A program made the position numbers and the translations under genes. Positions 34,640 to 43,693 of a stretch of 64,000 nt of DNA are shown here, one piece after another. Origin of the DNA: Pandoraea vervacti (GTDB lineage: Bacteria > Pseudomonadota > Gammaproteobacteria > Burkholderiales > Burkholderiaceae); contig NZ_CP010897.2 in the NCBI RefSeq assembly GCF_000934605.2, forward strand, positions 4,154,001-4,218,000. The letters are read 5' to 3'. The notes under the pieces are model-generated. The model saw only the letters and a list, made by a program, of their open reading frames with translations. It ran no database searches and was not told the DNA's origin. The stretch's first letter is position 1. Every line of letters starts with the position of its first letter.

Positions 34640-36113
34640 AGCGGAACGTCGCGCCCTGCCCTGCCTGACCGGACGTGTCCACCAAGGTGATACGCCGGTC
34701 GTGCAGCTGCAGGATACGATGCACGATCCGCAACCCCAGCCCGCCCTCGCGACGCGCACCACCCACGGTGAAGGGACGCTCGAACAACCCTTCTCTTGCG
34801 CTCTCGGGAATGCCCGGCCCGGTGTCGCTCACGCGCACCTCGATCTCCGAGCCGACCGGCGCGACCGCCACCGTGATCTCCCCGCCCGACGGCGTATAAC
34901 GCAACGCGTTTTCCAGCAAATTGGTGAACACGCGCTCGATCAGTCCGAGATCCGCGCGCGCCGCCGGAATCTGCGGTGCAAGCTGCGCACGCAGTGCCAC
35001 ACCGCGCGACTCGGCGCTCAGTTCGAATTTCTGGAAGACGTCCTGAATCAGGTCCGTCACCGAGAACGGCTCGGCTTCGGGCTGCACGAAACCATGCTCC
35101 AGACGTGCGAGCTCGAACAGCGATTGCGCGAGCGCCCCGACCTTGCGGCTCTGATCCAGCGCGATGCCCAGATAGCGCCGCCGCTCCTCGGGCGTGAGCG
35201 TCGCGTCCTTGAGCGAGAGCGTTTCGAGATAGCCGTGCATCGACGAGAGCGGCGTGCGCAGATCGTGCGAGATGTTGGCAATGAGTTCGCGGCGCTCCTG
35301 ATCCTGACGTGTGAGCGTACGCCACTGCGTGCCGAGCCGCTCGACCATCTGACGGAACGCCCGCTCCAGCACCATGATTTCGTCGTTCGGTCGCGATTGT
35401 TGCGCGGCCAGCGCATCGGCGGACATGGCGGGCACAGGCGGCGGCGCCGCATCCATGTCGAAATCCCGCACGGTATCCGTCAAACGTCGCAACGGCCGGG
35501 TGATGAGCGCAAACGCCGCCAGCCCCGCGACCAGACACAGCGCCGCCACGAGCCCGATGGACCACAGCGCCGTATTGAGCGCCGCACTCGTCGCGCCGCG
35601 CTCGGCGAAGCGGTCGTGCGCCTCGCCCAACAGCACGACATACACGTAGCCGACCTCACGCCCGTCCACGCGCAACGGCGCCGCGCTGAAAACTTTGCGG
35701 ACGTCGGCGTTGCGCGGATCGTCGCCGTAGATCGGCAGCGACTCGCCGTCGAGCAGCTTGTGTACCGGCCCGAGGTCGACCTGCATGCGCCGCAGACGCC
35801 CCTCCGGCGCCGCATGTCCGGTAATGCGTCCCTGCGCATCCAGCAGATAGACCTCGACGCTCGGATTCACCACCATGAGTTGTCCGAACAAACGCCGCAC
35901 GGCATCCGGTTTCATGCCGTTCGCGTCCATCAACTGTGCGTTGGCGGCGATGTGCTCGGCCAACCCGCGCGAGAGTCCCTGAATCACTTCAGCCTCGTGC
36001 ATTCGATTCGCCTGCACCTGCATCCACGCGGACGTACCGCTGCATATGAGCAGCAGCACGGCGAAAACGACCGACAGGCGTTGCGTCAGGGTGAGATTCC
36101 AGCGACGCATCAT
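34623..36113 (-). CDS. Sensor histidine kinase
   Basis: 496 aa from the ATG at 36113 (overlapping the regulator stop by 4 bp, GGAG upstream). Two membrane helices (residues ~13-31 and ~184-204) flank a periplasmic sensor domain. A HAMP segment follows, then the H-box (H283 in ISHDLRTPLS), N-box (NLLENALRYTP), VSDTGPGIPE and GGLGLRIVHRIL. With the regulator it forms a two-component system divergent from msrB-dipZ-msrA, so a role in sensing periplasmic oxidative stress is plausible but inferred. Its 3' end overlaps the convergent lipoprotein gene by 17 bp. Confidence 0.95.
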   Translation of the reverse strand: MMRRWNLTLTQRLSVVFAVLLLICSGTSAWMQVQANRMHEAEVIQGLSRGLAEHIAANAQLMDANGMKPDAVRRLFGQLMVVNPSVEVYLLDAQGRITGHAAPEGRLRRMQVDLGPVHKLLDGESLPIYGDDPRNADVRKVFSAAPLRVDGREVGYVYVVLLGEAHDRFAERGATSAALNTALWSIGLVAALCLVAGLAAFALITRPLRRLTDTVRDFDMDAAPPPVPAMSADALAAQQSRPNDEIMVLERAFRQMVERLGTQWRTLTRQDQERRELIANISHDLRTPLSSMHGYLETLSLKDATLTPEERRRYLGIALDQSRKVGALAQSLFELARLEHGFVQPEAEPFSVTDLIQDVFQKFELSAESRGVALRAQLAPQIPAARADLGLIERVFTNLLENALRYTPSGGEITVAVAPVGSEIEVRVSDTGPGIPESAREGLFERPFTVGGARREGGLGLRIVHRILQLHDRRITLVDTSGQAGQGATFRFTLPT

Positions 36114-36853
36114 GCCGCTCCCACGTCGGTGCCCTGTGCCTCGGGCGCGCCGTCGTTCGCGAATTTGTAGCCACGACCCCATACGGTCAGGATGCGCGTG
36201 GGCTGCGCCGGATCGGCTTCGATCTTGGCGCGCAGCCGGTTGATGTGCGTATTGACGGTGTGCTCATACCCCTCGTGCTGGTATCCCCACACGGCGTTGA
36301 GCAGGTCCATGGGCGAGAACACCTTGCCGGGCTGGCGGGCGAAGAAGTACAGCAGGTCGAATTCGCGCGGCGTGAGATCCAGCAATTTGCCGGCGAGCGA
36401 CGCTTCGCGCGCGATCGGGTCGATGAACAGCCCGGCGATCGCCAGGCTGCCGGCTTCCATCCGGGCGTTGCGCGCCAGCGCATCGACACGGCGCATGAGT
36501 GCCTTGACCCGCGCCACCAGTTCGAGCACCGAGAACGGTTTGGCGAGATAGTCGTCGGCCCCGAGTTCCAGCCCGAGAATTCGATGCACTTCGCTGGAGC
36601 GGGCGCTCGTGATGATGATCGGCGTGTAGCGGGTCATTTCACGGGCACGGCGGCAGATTTCCAGCCCGTCCACACCCGGCAGCATCAGATCCAGAATCAA
36701 CGCGTCCCAACCGCCTTCGGCCAGACGGCGCAGACCTTCGTTGCCGTCGGCGCAATGCACGACTTCAAAGCGCTCATCGCGCAAATGCAGCGTGAGCAGA
36801 TCGGCGATATGCGCGTCGTCTTCGACGAGCAGGACACGGCGCGGCGATTCCAT
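36110..36853 (-). CDS. OmpR/PhoB-family response regulator
   Basis: 247 aa from the ATG at 36853. Receiver domain with acidic pocket (VEDD) and phospho-acceptor D55 (ILDLMLPG), K in YLAKPFS. The C-terminal winged helix has LTPREFDLLYFFARQPGKVF and HTVNTHINRLRAKIE, ending ILTVWGRGYKF. Translationally coupled to the kinase. The 240 bp to msrB include an AT-rich stretch (36929-36950) where it could bind. Confidence 0.96.
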   Translation of the reverse strand: MESPRRVLLVEDDAHIADLLTLHLRDERFEVVHCADGNEGLRRLAEGGWDALILDLMLPGVDGLEICRRAREMTRYTPIIITSARSSEVHRILGLELGADDYLAKPFSVLELVARVKALMRRVDALARNARMEAGSLAIAGLFIDPIAREASLAGKLLDLTPREFDLLYFFARQPGKVFSPMDLLNAVWGYQHEGYEHTVNTHINRLRAKIEADPAQPTRILTVWGRGYKFANDGAPEAQGTDVGAA

Positions 36854-37091
36854 CAGGCGAACAACTCCCGGAAAATGAGACTTGAAGGCCCCCATTGTGC
36901 GCAGAACACGCCGCCAGAGGTATCACGAATTGTTTAATTTTACGTGAGGACTTCGCCATCGCCCGCGCACTAATCTTCAGTCATCGATCCGGCGTGGATC
37001 CCCGCTGTGCCGTACCACCGCCGTCGCGCTCCCCGTTTTTTGCTGCGGCGGGGCCAGCCCGCGCCGGATCGTCCCACTGACCGGAGGATGT

Positions 37092-37712
37092 ATGAGATTG
37101 TCCGATTTGTACCCGCCCAAGCCGCCCAAGCCGCATGAGCCGCTCAAGCCCGCGCAGTCTGCCCGCGCGGGCGCCACCGGCCACGCTCCGGCGCGCGCCC
37201 GACGCGTGTTTCTGCTAAGCGCCACCGCTGCGGCGGCGGCCGTCGCCGCCGGGCTGGCGCCGCGACTGGTGCGCCCGGCGCGGGCGGCCGATAGCCGTCA
37301 TGGCAGTGCCCCCGAGCATTTCGAAGTCGCTTACAGCGACGCCGAATGGCGCAAGCGCCTCACGCCCGGCCAGTACGAAATCCTGCGTCGGGAAGGCACG
37401 GAGCGCCCGTATTCCAGCCCGCTGAACGACGAGCATCGTGCCGGCACCTTTGCGTGTGCCGGTTGCGCCCAGCCGCTGTTCTCGTCGCGCACCAAGTTCG
37501 ACAGCCACACGGGCTGGCCGAGTTTCTGGACCCCGCTCGACAAAGCCGTCGGCACGCACAGGGATACGACCTTCGGCATGGTTCGCACCGAAGTCCATTG
37601 CAGTCGCTGCGGCGGCCATCTGGGCCATGTGTTCGACGATGGTCCGAAACCGACCGGCCTGCGCTACTGCATGAACGGTCTGGCGATGACGTTTCATCCG
37701 CAGGCCGCCTAA
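37092..37712 (+). CDS. msrB: Peptide-methionine (R)-S-oxide reductase, Tat-exported, one-Cys type
   Basis: 206 aa. Twin arginines R37-R38 (ARARRVFLLSATAA) precede a hydrophobic stretch, suggesting Tat export to the periplasm. Zn cysteines C122/C125 and C170/C173 and catalytic C193 (RYCMNG) are present. The site where two-Cys MsrBs have a resolving Cys reads HTGWPSF, without Cys. Reduces R-methionine sulfoxide in proteins. The N-terminal Pro-Lys repeat (9-bp units, 37114-37149) is unusual. First gene of msrB-dipZ-msrA. Confidence 0.95.
   Translation: MRLSDLYPPKPPKPHEPLKPAQSARAGATGHAPARARRVFLLSATAAAAAVAAGLAPRLVRPARAADSRHGSAPEHFEVAYSDAEWRKRLTPGQYEILRREGTERPYSSPLNDEHRAGTFACAGCAQPLFSSRTKFDSHTGWPSFWTPLDKAVGTHRDTTFGMVRTEVHCSRCGGHLGHVFDDGPKPTGLRYCMNGLAMTFHPQAA
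37114..37149. repeat. 9-bp tandem repeat in msrB N terminus
   Basis: Four units: CGCCCAAGC twice, then CGCATGAGC and CGCTCAAGC. Encodes a Pro-Lys-Pro run before the Tat signal. Confidence 0.85.
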
Positions 37713-37882
37713 TCGGCGTGTGACCGGCGCATGAGGGGCCCATGAGGGGCGCACCAGGAGCGCATGCTTCTCGCCCCCCGTGCCCCGGGTGCGCCGATGC
37801 TCCAGGCCGACCTTACGACACCCGGCAATCGAAACTCGCGTTATCCGACCATCGGTGTCGGATGCCGCCCAGGGAGTGCTTC

Positions 37883-39868
37883 ATGACTTTGCTCATCCTT
37901 GCCTATTTTGGCGGGATTCTGACGATCGTCAGCCCTTGCATCCTGCCAGTGCTGCCCTTCGTGTTCTCGCGTGCCGGTCAGTCGTTCTCGCGCAGCGTGC
38001 TGCCCATGCTCACCGGCATGGTCCTGATGTTCGCCCTCGTGGCCACGCTCGCCGCCGTGGGCGGCAACTGGGTCGTGCAGGCCAACCAGTACGGGCGCTG
38101 GCTGGCACTCGCGCTCGTCGCCGTTTTCGGCGCGACGTTGCTGTTCCCGAAGCTCGCGGAACGCCTGACGCATCCGCTCGTGACGCTGGGCAATCGTCTG
38201 ACGCAGTCCGCGCAAGGCGACGGCGCCGCGAGCGGCCACCAGGCCCGGAGCGCTGGCGCGGGCGGGTCGTTCCTGCTCGGCATCGCCACCGGCCTGCTCT
38301 GGGCGCCGTGCGCTGGCCCGATCCTCGGTCTCGTGCTCACGGGTGCTGCGCTGCAAGGGGCGAGCGTGGGCACCACGCTGCTGCTTCTCGCCTATGCGGC
38401 GGGCGCCGCCACATCGCTCGCGCTGGCGCTGCTCGTCGGCGGACGCGTCTTTGCCACCATGAAGCGCTCGCTGGGCGCGGGCGAATGGATTCGCCGCGGG
38501 CTCGGCGGCCTGATGCTCGCCGGTGTCGCCGCGATCGCGCTGGGCCTCGATACCGGCGTGCTCGCCCAGCTTTCGAGCGCATCGACCGGCGGCATCGAAC
38601 AACGTCTGGTCGAACGGTTGGGCGGCCGCCGGAATTCGGGCGGTCCCGGCGGTAATGCTGTCCTTGCGCCCGCTACACCTGGCGCTGCTAACGCACCTAA
38701 CGCACCTGACGCACCTGACGCGCCTGACGCTACGATTGCGGCAAACGCTGCGAATACGGCCATCGCGTCCTCGCAAGAGACTGCGGCAGCAGACAGCGCC
38801 GAGCGCAGCGGACAAGCGATGTCGGCCGCAAATCGGGCGATGGTCCGCACGGCATCGAGCGAATCCGCACCGCTTCCCATCGAAGGCCAACTCCCCTCGC
38901 TCGACGGCGCAGTGCAATGGCTCAATTCAGCGCCGCTCACGGCACAGGCGCTTCGCGGCAAGGTCGTGCTCGTCGACTTCTGGACTTACTCCTGCATCAA
39001 CTGCCTGCGCACGCTGCCCTATGTGAAGGCCTGGGCAGAGAGGTATCGCGATCAGGGACTCGTCGTCATCGGTGTGCACGCACCGGAATTTGCCTTTGAG
39101 CGCGACATCGGCAACGTGAAAAAGGCGGTGCAGGATCTGGGCGTGCGCTACCCGGTGGCCATCGACAACAACTACGCGATCTGGCGCGGCTTCAACAACC
39201 AGTACTGGCCGGCGCATTACTTCGTCGATGCGCAGGGTCGCGTGCGCTATCACCACTTCGGCGAAGGCAATTACACCGAGTCGGAGCGCGTGATTCAGCA
39301 GTTGCTGCGAGAAGCGGGCGCCGCTCAGGTCGCTGACGGCATCACCGACGTGAAGGCCAGCGGCGTTCAGCAAGCCGCCGACAAGGGCGACGTTCGTTCG
39401 CCGGAGACCTACATCGGCTACGCTCGTGCCGAGAACTTCAGCTCGCCGGGCGGCGTGGTGAAAGACGCCCCGAACGATTACCACGCGCCGTCCGCAGTCC
39501 TCTCACAAACGCCCCAGTCGCCTCCGGCACTCAACACCTGGGCGCTTGCCGGGCAGTGGAAGGTCGGCCCGGAGCAGGCAACCGCAACACAGGCAGGCGC
39601 TCGCATCGTGTACCGCTTTCACGCCCGCGACCTGCACCTCGTGCTCGGCCCGGATGCCAGCGGCAAACCCGTGCGCTTTCGCGTAACGCTCGACGCGCAG
39701 GCGCCCGGCGACGCACACGGCACCGACGTCGCCGCCGATGGCACCGGCACCGTCACCTCGCAGCGGCTGTACCAGTTGGTTCGTCAGACCGGGGAGATAC
39801 GCGACCGGACATTCCGCATCGAATTTCTCGATCCGGGCGTATCGGCTTATGCCTTCACGTTCGGCTGA
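37883..39868 (+). CDS. dipZ: DipZ-type thiol-disulfide transporter (CcdA-thioredoxin-DipZ C domain)
   Basis: 661 aa from the ATG at 37883 (AGGGAG six bases before; an upstream in-frame extension is unlikely). Residues 1-220 form a CcdA-like membrane domain with C19 (SPCILP) and C143 (APCAGP). An Ala/Asn/Pro-rich linker (~265-335, 9-bp repeats at 38693-38728) leads to a thioredoxin domain with C371/C374 (CINC). The last ~140 residues are the carbohydrate-binding-like DipZ C domain. It carries electrons from cytoplasmic thioredoxin to the periplasm; between msrB and msrA the likely clients are those enzymes. Confidence 0.95.
   Translation: MTLLILAYFGGILTIVSPCILPVLPFVFSRAGQSFSRSVLPMLTGMVLMFALVATLAAVGGNWVVQANQYGRWLALALVAVFGATLLFPKLAERLTHPLVTLGNRLTQSAQGDGAASGHQARSAGAGGSFLLGIATGLLWAPCAGPILGLVLTGAALQGASVGTTLLLLAYAAGAATSLALALLVGGRVFATMKRSLGAGEWIRRGLGGLMLAGVAAIALGLDTGVLAQLSSASTGGIEQRLVERLGGRRNSGGPGGNAVLAPATPGAANAPNAPDAPDAPDATIAANAANTAIASSQETAAADSAERSGQAMSAANRAMVRTASSESAPLPIEGQLPSLDGAVQWLNSAPLTAQALRGKVVLVDFWTYSCINCLRTLPYVKAWAERYRDQGLVVIGVHAPEFAFERDIGNVKKAVQDLGVRYPVAIDNNYAIWRGFNNQYWPAHYFVDAQGRVRYHHFGEGNYTESERVIQQLLREAGAAQVADGITDVKASGVQQAADKGDVRSPETYIGYARAENFSSPGGVVKDAPNDYHAPSAVLSQTPQSPPALNTWALAGQWKVGPEQATATQAGARIVYRFHARDLHLVLGPDASGKPVRFRVTLDAQAPGDAHGTDVAADGTGTVTSQRLYQLVRQTGEIRDRTFRIEFLDPGVSAYAFTFG
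38693..38728. repeat. 9-bp tandem repeat in dipZ linker
   Basis: Four units: GCACCTAAC, GCACCTGAC twice, and GCGCCTGAC (Ala-Pro-Asn/Asp). Confidence 0.85.
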
Positions 39869-39939
39869 TCGCAGTGGATTCGATCAACATCCCCCTCAAC
39901 ATCGTCATCGAGGCGTCCGTCGACGCCGGGAGCCTTCAC

Positions 39940-40737
39940 ATGAGCAAGCTCGACAAGGAATCACCGCAAGCATCGCAACACGCTGGACATGACATCGTCG
40001 CACCTCGCGGCACGACGCCGCCCGCCTCCCGTGTGCGACGCGCCCTGCTGGGCGCCACCGCGATCGCAGCCGGCGCGCTCGCATGGCAAAGCGGCGCATT
40101 CGCGTTCGGCGCGCAGGACGCCGTGGTCATCGCCGCACCGAAGCTCGACGAACCGTCGACCGGCGCTCGCACCGAAACCGCCGTATTCGCGGGGGGATGC
40201 TTCTGGGGCGTGCAAGGCGTCTTCCAGCACGTGAAGGGCGTGACGAAGGCCGAGTCCGGGTATGCCGGCGGCACGGCCAAAACGGCCGACTACGAAACCG
40301 TGAGCACCGGTTCGACCGGCCATGCCGAATCGGTTCAGGTGACGTTCGATCCGCAGCAGGTGTCTTACGGCAAGCTGCTGCAAATCTACTTCTCGGTGGC
40401 GCACAATCCCACGGAAGTGAATCGCCAGGGACCGGATACCGGCACGCAGTATCGCTCGGCTGTCTTTCCGATGAGCGACGCACAACGTCAGGTAGCGAGC
40501 GCCTACATCGCACAACTCGACGCCTCGCGTGTCTACAGCAAGCCGATCGCGACGAAGGTCGAGAAGTACACGGGGTTCTATGCGGCCGAAGCGTATCACC
40601 AGGATTTCCTGACCGATCACCCCAACTATCCGTACATCGTGATCAACGATATGCCGAAAGTAAGGGATCTCAAACGCCTCTTCCCCGCGCTGTATCGCGA
40701 CACACCGGTGTTGGTGAAAACGGCGTCGGACAGATAA
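39940..40737 (+). CDS. msrA: Peptide-methionine (S)-S-oxide reductase, exported, one-Cys type
   Basis: 265 aa from the ATG at 39940 (GGGAG seven bases upstream). Residues 31-58 (RVRRALLGATAIAAGALAW) fit a Tat or Sec signal. Catalytic C87 (GGCFWGV), Y118 and E130 (GHAESV) are conserved in the expected spacing. No other Cys is present, so there is no resolving Cys, and an external thiol must reduce C87. Full MsrA domain. Follows dipZ by ~70 bp and completes the repair module. Confidence 0.95.
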   Translation: MSKLDKESPQASQHAGHDIVAPRGTTPPASRVRRALLGATAIAAGALAWQSGAFAFGAQDAVVIAAPKLDEPSTGARTETAVFAGGCFWGVQGVFQHVKGVTKAESGYAGGTAKTADYETVSTGSTGHAESVQVTFDPQQVSYGKLLQIYFSVAHNPTEVNRQGPDTGTQYRSAVFPMSDAQRQVASAYIAQLDASRVYSKPIATKVEKYTGFYAAEAYHQDFLTDHPNYPYIVINDMPKVRDLKRLFPALYRDTPVLVKTASDR

Positions 40738-40818
40738 GTCATTGACGTCAAGGTGGCCCCGGAGGGCGTCGCTAGCGCTGGACGCCCAGCAGCGCCCGCG
40801 CCTTGCCCGCCCTCCTTT

Positions 40819-40860
40819 TCGACTATCGCCTATCGATCATCGACTACCGCCTATCGAGGC
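40819..40860. repeat. 21-bp direct repeat, two units
   Basis: Units begin TCGACTATCGCCTATCGA and TCGACTACCGCCTATCGA, tandem, reaching into the end of the VOC gene. Confidence 0.8.
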
Positions 40861-41225
40861 TCCGCCAGCTTGTACACGCGCAGACGGTGACCGTCCGGGT
40901 CCGAGGCGACGAACGTGCGACCGAAGTCCATCGTCGTGGGCGCCTGAAGAATCGTAATACCGCGTGCACTCCAATCCTCCCACGTGGCATCGACGTGCGC
41001 GTTCGACGTCACGGGAATCACCACTTCGCTGCCGCCCGGCGGCGCGATCGCCGTCGGCGATACCGAGTAGCGCGCCCACAATCCCAGCTTCAGCCCCGAG
41101 GGAAATGTGAACAACGCGAATCCGGGCGACGCTTCGACCGGTTCCACGTCGAACAGATCGGCATAAAACCCGGCGCTCTCGGGCGGACTGGCCACGTACA
41201 GATTGATCATGTTCGGATGCGTCAT
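40851..41225 (-). CDS. VOC (glyoxalase/bleomycin-resistance fold) protein
   Basis: 124 aa. HPNMINLYVASPPESAGFYADLF is the first beta-alpha-beta unit of the VOC fold; the second ends in FGRTFVASDPDGHRLRVYKL. Such proteins bind metal and small molecules, but no reaction can be assigned. It is followed upstream by a WYL regulator gene ~200 bp away on the same strand; pairs like this are common in actinobacteria and proteobacteria. Confidence 0.92.
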   Translation of the reverse strand: MTHPNMINLYVASPPESAGFYADLFDVEPVEASPGFALFTFPSGLKLGLWARYSVSPTAIAPPGGSEVVIPVTSNAHVDATWEDWSARGITILQAPTTMDFGRTFVASDPDGHRLRVYKLAEPR

Positions 41226-41430
41226 GACTAGCTCCTGTCGTTCGTTATCGATACGTTATTTTTCAAGGACGCACACGCACCGATCGCTCATTGCCGAGCG
41301 CCGTTGCGCGTTGTCGTGACGCCATCGTACGAAGGGATGCTGTCAGCTTTTGTCAGCAGTCGAACGCTGAATTGAAACGCTTCCGGGGCAGGTTTCGGCG
41401 CGGGTCGCGCCCACAGAAGAAGCGCGGCGC

Positions 41431-42114
41431 TCAGCCCTTGCCGGTCGTCTCGCGCCACGTCTTGAGCAGCGAACGACGCCCACGGGGATAGCGCGTGCCG
41501 GTCACGGTCATCGCCTCGATGCGATCACAGCGGAAGCTGCGAAAGTCGTCGCGCAGTTCGCACCACGCGAGGATCATCCGCACCCGGTCGAAAAAGCCGA
41601 GCGCGAATGGCCAGACGACCCGCTCGGACGTTCGCCCGGCTTCATCGCGATAGGAAAGATGCAGTTTGCGCTCGGCGCGAATGGCCTCGCGGATGTCGGT
41701 GAGTTCCACGATCATCGGCGGCAACGGATCGCCCGGACCGATGAGCAACGTGGACGCTTCGAGCGACGTGCGCAGATCCGAAGGCAGCACGGCAGCGATC
41801 TTCGCGAGCGCATTGGCCGCCGCATCGGCCAGCGCGCCATCGGTTCGCCTGGCCACCCAGCGCGAACCGAGCACGATGGCTTCGATCTCCTCCTCCGAGA
41901 ACATGAGCGGAGGCAGCATGAAACCCGGCTTGAGGACGTACCCCAATCCCGGCGCCCCTTCGATGTGCGCCCCCTGCGACTGCAATTCGGCGATATCCCG
42001 GTAGAGCGTGCGCAGACTGACGCCAAGCGAAGCGGCGAGCGCCGCCCCCGCCACCGGGTAGCGGTGACGGCGCAGCAACTGCATCAGGGAGAAAAGGCGT
42101 TGTGTGCGGGACAT
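41431..42114 (-). CDS. YafY-type regulator with HTH and WYL domain
   Basis: 227 aa. N-terminal helix-turn-helix (RTQRLFSLMQLLRRHRYPV, then AASLGVSLRTLYRDIAELQS). The C-terminal WYL domain contains RKLHLSYRDEAGRTSERVVWPFAL. WYL domains bind ligands, sometimes nucleic acids, and regulate stress or defence genes. No defence genes are adjacent; it likely controls the VOC gene next to it. Confidence 0.95.
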   Translation of the reverse strand: MSRTQRLFSLMQLLRRHRYPVAGAALAASLGVSLRTLYRDIAELQSQGAHIEGAPGLGYVLKPGFMLPPLMFSEEEIEAIVLGSRWVARRTDGALADAAANALAKIAAVLPSDLRTSLEASTLLIGPGDPLPPMIVELTDIREAIRAERKLHLSYRDEAGRTSERVVWPFALGFFDRVRMILAWCELRDDFRSFRCDRIEAMTVTGTRYPRGRRSLLKTWRETTGKG

Positions 42115-42172
42115 GGCGCGTCATTATGCGCCATGTCCGCCGGGCGACGCAGCGTTGGCAGAACCGCCTGCT

Positions 42173-42242
42173 GCTATATGACTGCTGCTTTATGACTGCT
42201 ACGTTACGACTGCTACGTAATGTCTGCTACGTAATGACTGCC
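42173..42242. repeat. 14-bp tandem repeat, 5 units, intergenic
   Basis: Units such as GCTATATGACTGCT, GCTTTATGACTGCT, ACGTTACGACTGCT, ACGTAATGTCTGCT, ACGTAATGACTGCC. Lies between the WYL gene start and the cytochrome gene end, in front of the WYL gene, so copy number could affect its promoter. Confidence 0.9.
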
Positions 42243-42295
42243 GCATGACAACCGCCACGTTGCGGCGACGTTCCGACCAGCTTACGAGCGCCGCC

Positions 42296-43693
42296 TCACT
42301 TCTGACGCAGTTGCCTGACGACCTCTGAGTTCACATCGCCCGCCTGCCCACCGTACGCGACGCGCAGGTAGTTCGACAACTCGGAGACCTGCGCATCGGT
42401 GAGGCGTTTGTCGAAGCCCGGCATGTCCTGCATCGCTTCGAGTCCCGGAAATTTCTGCGCTTCGACGCCGTCGAGAATCGTGACGATCAGATTGCGCGGG
42501 TCCTTCTGGCGCACGGTCGAATTGCCCAGCATCGACACCGCCACGTGCGGCTTGCCGGCGCCGTCCGCCGCGTGGCAGCCGGCGCACACGGCGAGATACA
42601 GGTTGCGGCCCGCCGTCAGTTGGCTCGTATCCGGCATCTGCGGCAACGGCTTCGGCGCGGGCGGCGCATCGCCCAACAGGTACGTCGAGAGCGAACGCAG
42701 ATCGTCGGGCGTGAGGTACTGCGTGCTCAGATGCACCACCGGATACATCTCGCCGAACGCCGAGCCTTGCGGCGCGATCCCCGTGCCGAAGAACGTCTGC
42801 AGATCCTTGAGCGTCCACCCGCGTGCGGCCAGTGCCTCCGGCGTGAGGTCCGGCGCGGCAATGCGGGCGAGCGCCGCCCCGCCGAGCGGTCTGGCCTTGT
42901 CGAGCTGGCCGAACGTGCCGCGCGGCGTGTGGCATTCCGCACAATGGCCCAGCGCGTTGGCGAGGTAACGTCCGCGCAGCCAGTCGGCGGACTGTCCGCG
43001 GGACGCATCGGGCAACGTGTCGGTCAGGAACATCCAGTCCCACCCTCGCATAGCGAAGCGCATGTTGTAGGGGAACGAAAGGTCGTGCTTGCGGTTGGGC
43101 ACTGCCGCCGGTTTCACCGACATCAGATAGGCATAGATGGCGTCGCTGTCCGCACGCGTCATCTGACGATAGGACGTGTAGGGCATGGCCGGGTACAGCA
43201 CCTTGTCGGGCGCCACCCCGTCATGCAAGGCGCGGTAGAAGTCGTCGGCCGTCCAGCCGCCGATGCCGTGCGTCTTGTCCGGCGTGATGTTGGTGCCGTA
43301 GAACGTACCGAACGGCGACTTGAGCGGCACGCCGCCAGCGAACGGTGCGCCGTCCGCACTCGTGTGGCAGGCCGCGCAGTCCGCGGCGCGCGCGAGATAT
43401 TTGCCTCGCGCGACCAGTTCGGTGGGCGCCTTCGGCGCCGGTGCAGCAGAGGCACTCGAGGCAGCGGGCGCAGCCGATGCTGCCCCGCTCGCCTGCGCAG
43501 GCGCGTCGGCCGCCATGGCGCTCGCCACGAGCGACGGCGCCAGGGATGTCTTGGGCTTGGGCGGCTGAACCGGTTCGGGCGGCTTCGGCGCGTTCGAGTC
43601 GTTGCAGCCGGCAACGAGCAGCACGGCGGCGATGCAAACGCCACGTAGGCTCCACCGGACGACGCGATGCAAAGGCATGGCGGCGGCGTTCAT
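42296..43693 (-). CDS. Tri-heme cytochrome c lipoprotein (electron acceptor of the Mo hydroxylase)
   Basis: 465 aa from the ATG at 43693, overlapping the 2Fe-2S gene stop by 4 bp. A lipobox (LLVAGC) follows a short hydrophobic signal, then a Pro/Ala linker. Three CXXCH heme motifs: CAACHT, CAECHT, CAGCHA, spaced ~150 residues as in alcohol/aldehyde dehydrogenase cytochrome subunits. It should accept electrons from the 2Fe-2S subunit in the periplasm and pass them to the respiratory chain. Confidence 0.94.
   Translation of the reverse strand: MNAAAMPLHRVVRWSLRGVCIAAVLLVAGCNDSNAPKPPEPVQPPKPKTSLAPSLVASAMAADAPAQASGAASAAPAASSASAAPAPKAPTELVARGKYLARAADCAACHTSADGAPFAGGVPLKSPFGTFYGTNITPDKTHGIGGWTADDFYRALHDGVAPDKVLYPAMPYTSYRQMTRADSDAIYAYLMSVKPAAVPNRKHDLSFPYNMRFAMRGWDWMFLTDTLPDASRGQSADWLRGRYLANALGHCAECHTPRGTFGQLDKARPLGGAALARIAAPDLTPEALAARGWTLKDLQTFFGTGIAPQGSAFGEMYPVVHLSTQYLTPDDLRSLSTYLLGDAPPAPKPLPQMPDTSQLTAGRNLYLAVCAGCHAADGAGKPHVAVSMLGNSTVRQKDPRNLIVTILDGVEAQKFPGLEAMQDMPGFDKRLTDAQVSELSNYLRVAYGGQAGDVNSEVVRQLRQK

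Noticed and set aside
41431..42114. WYL regulator as part of a phage-defence island
   Set aside because: No nuclease, toxin or restriction genes nearby; it adjoins a VOC protein gene only.
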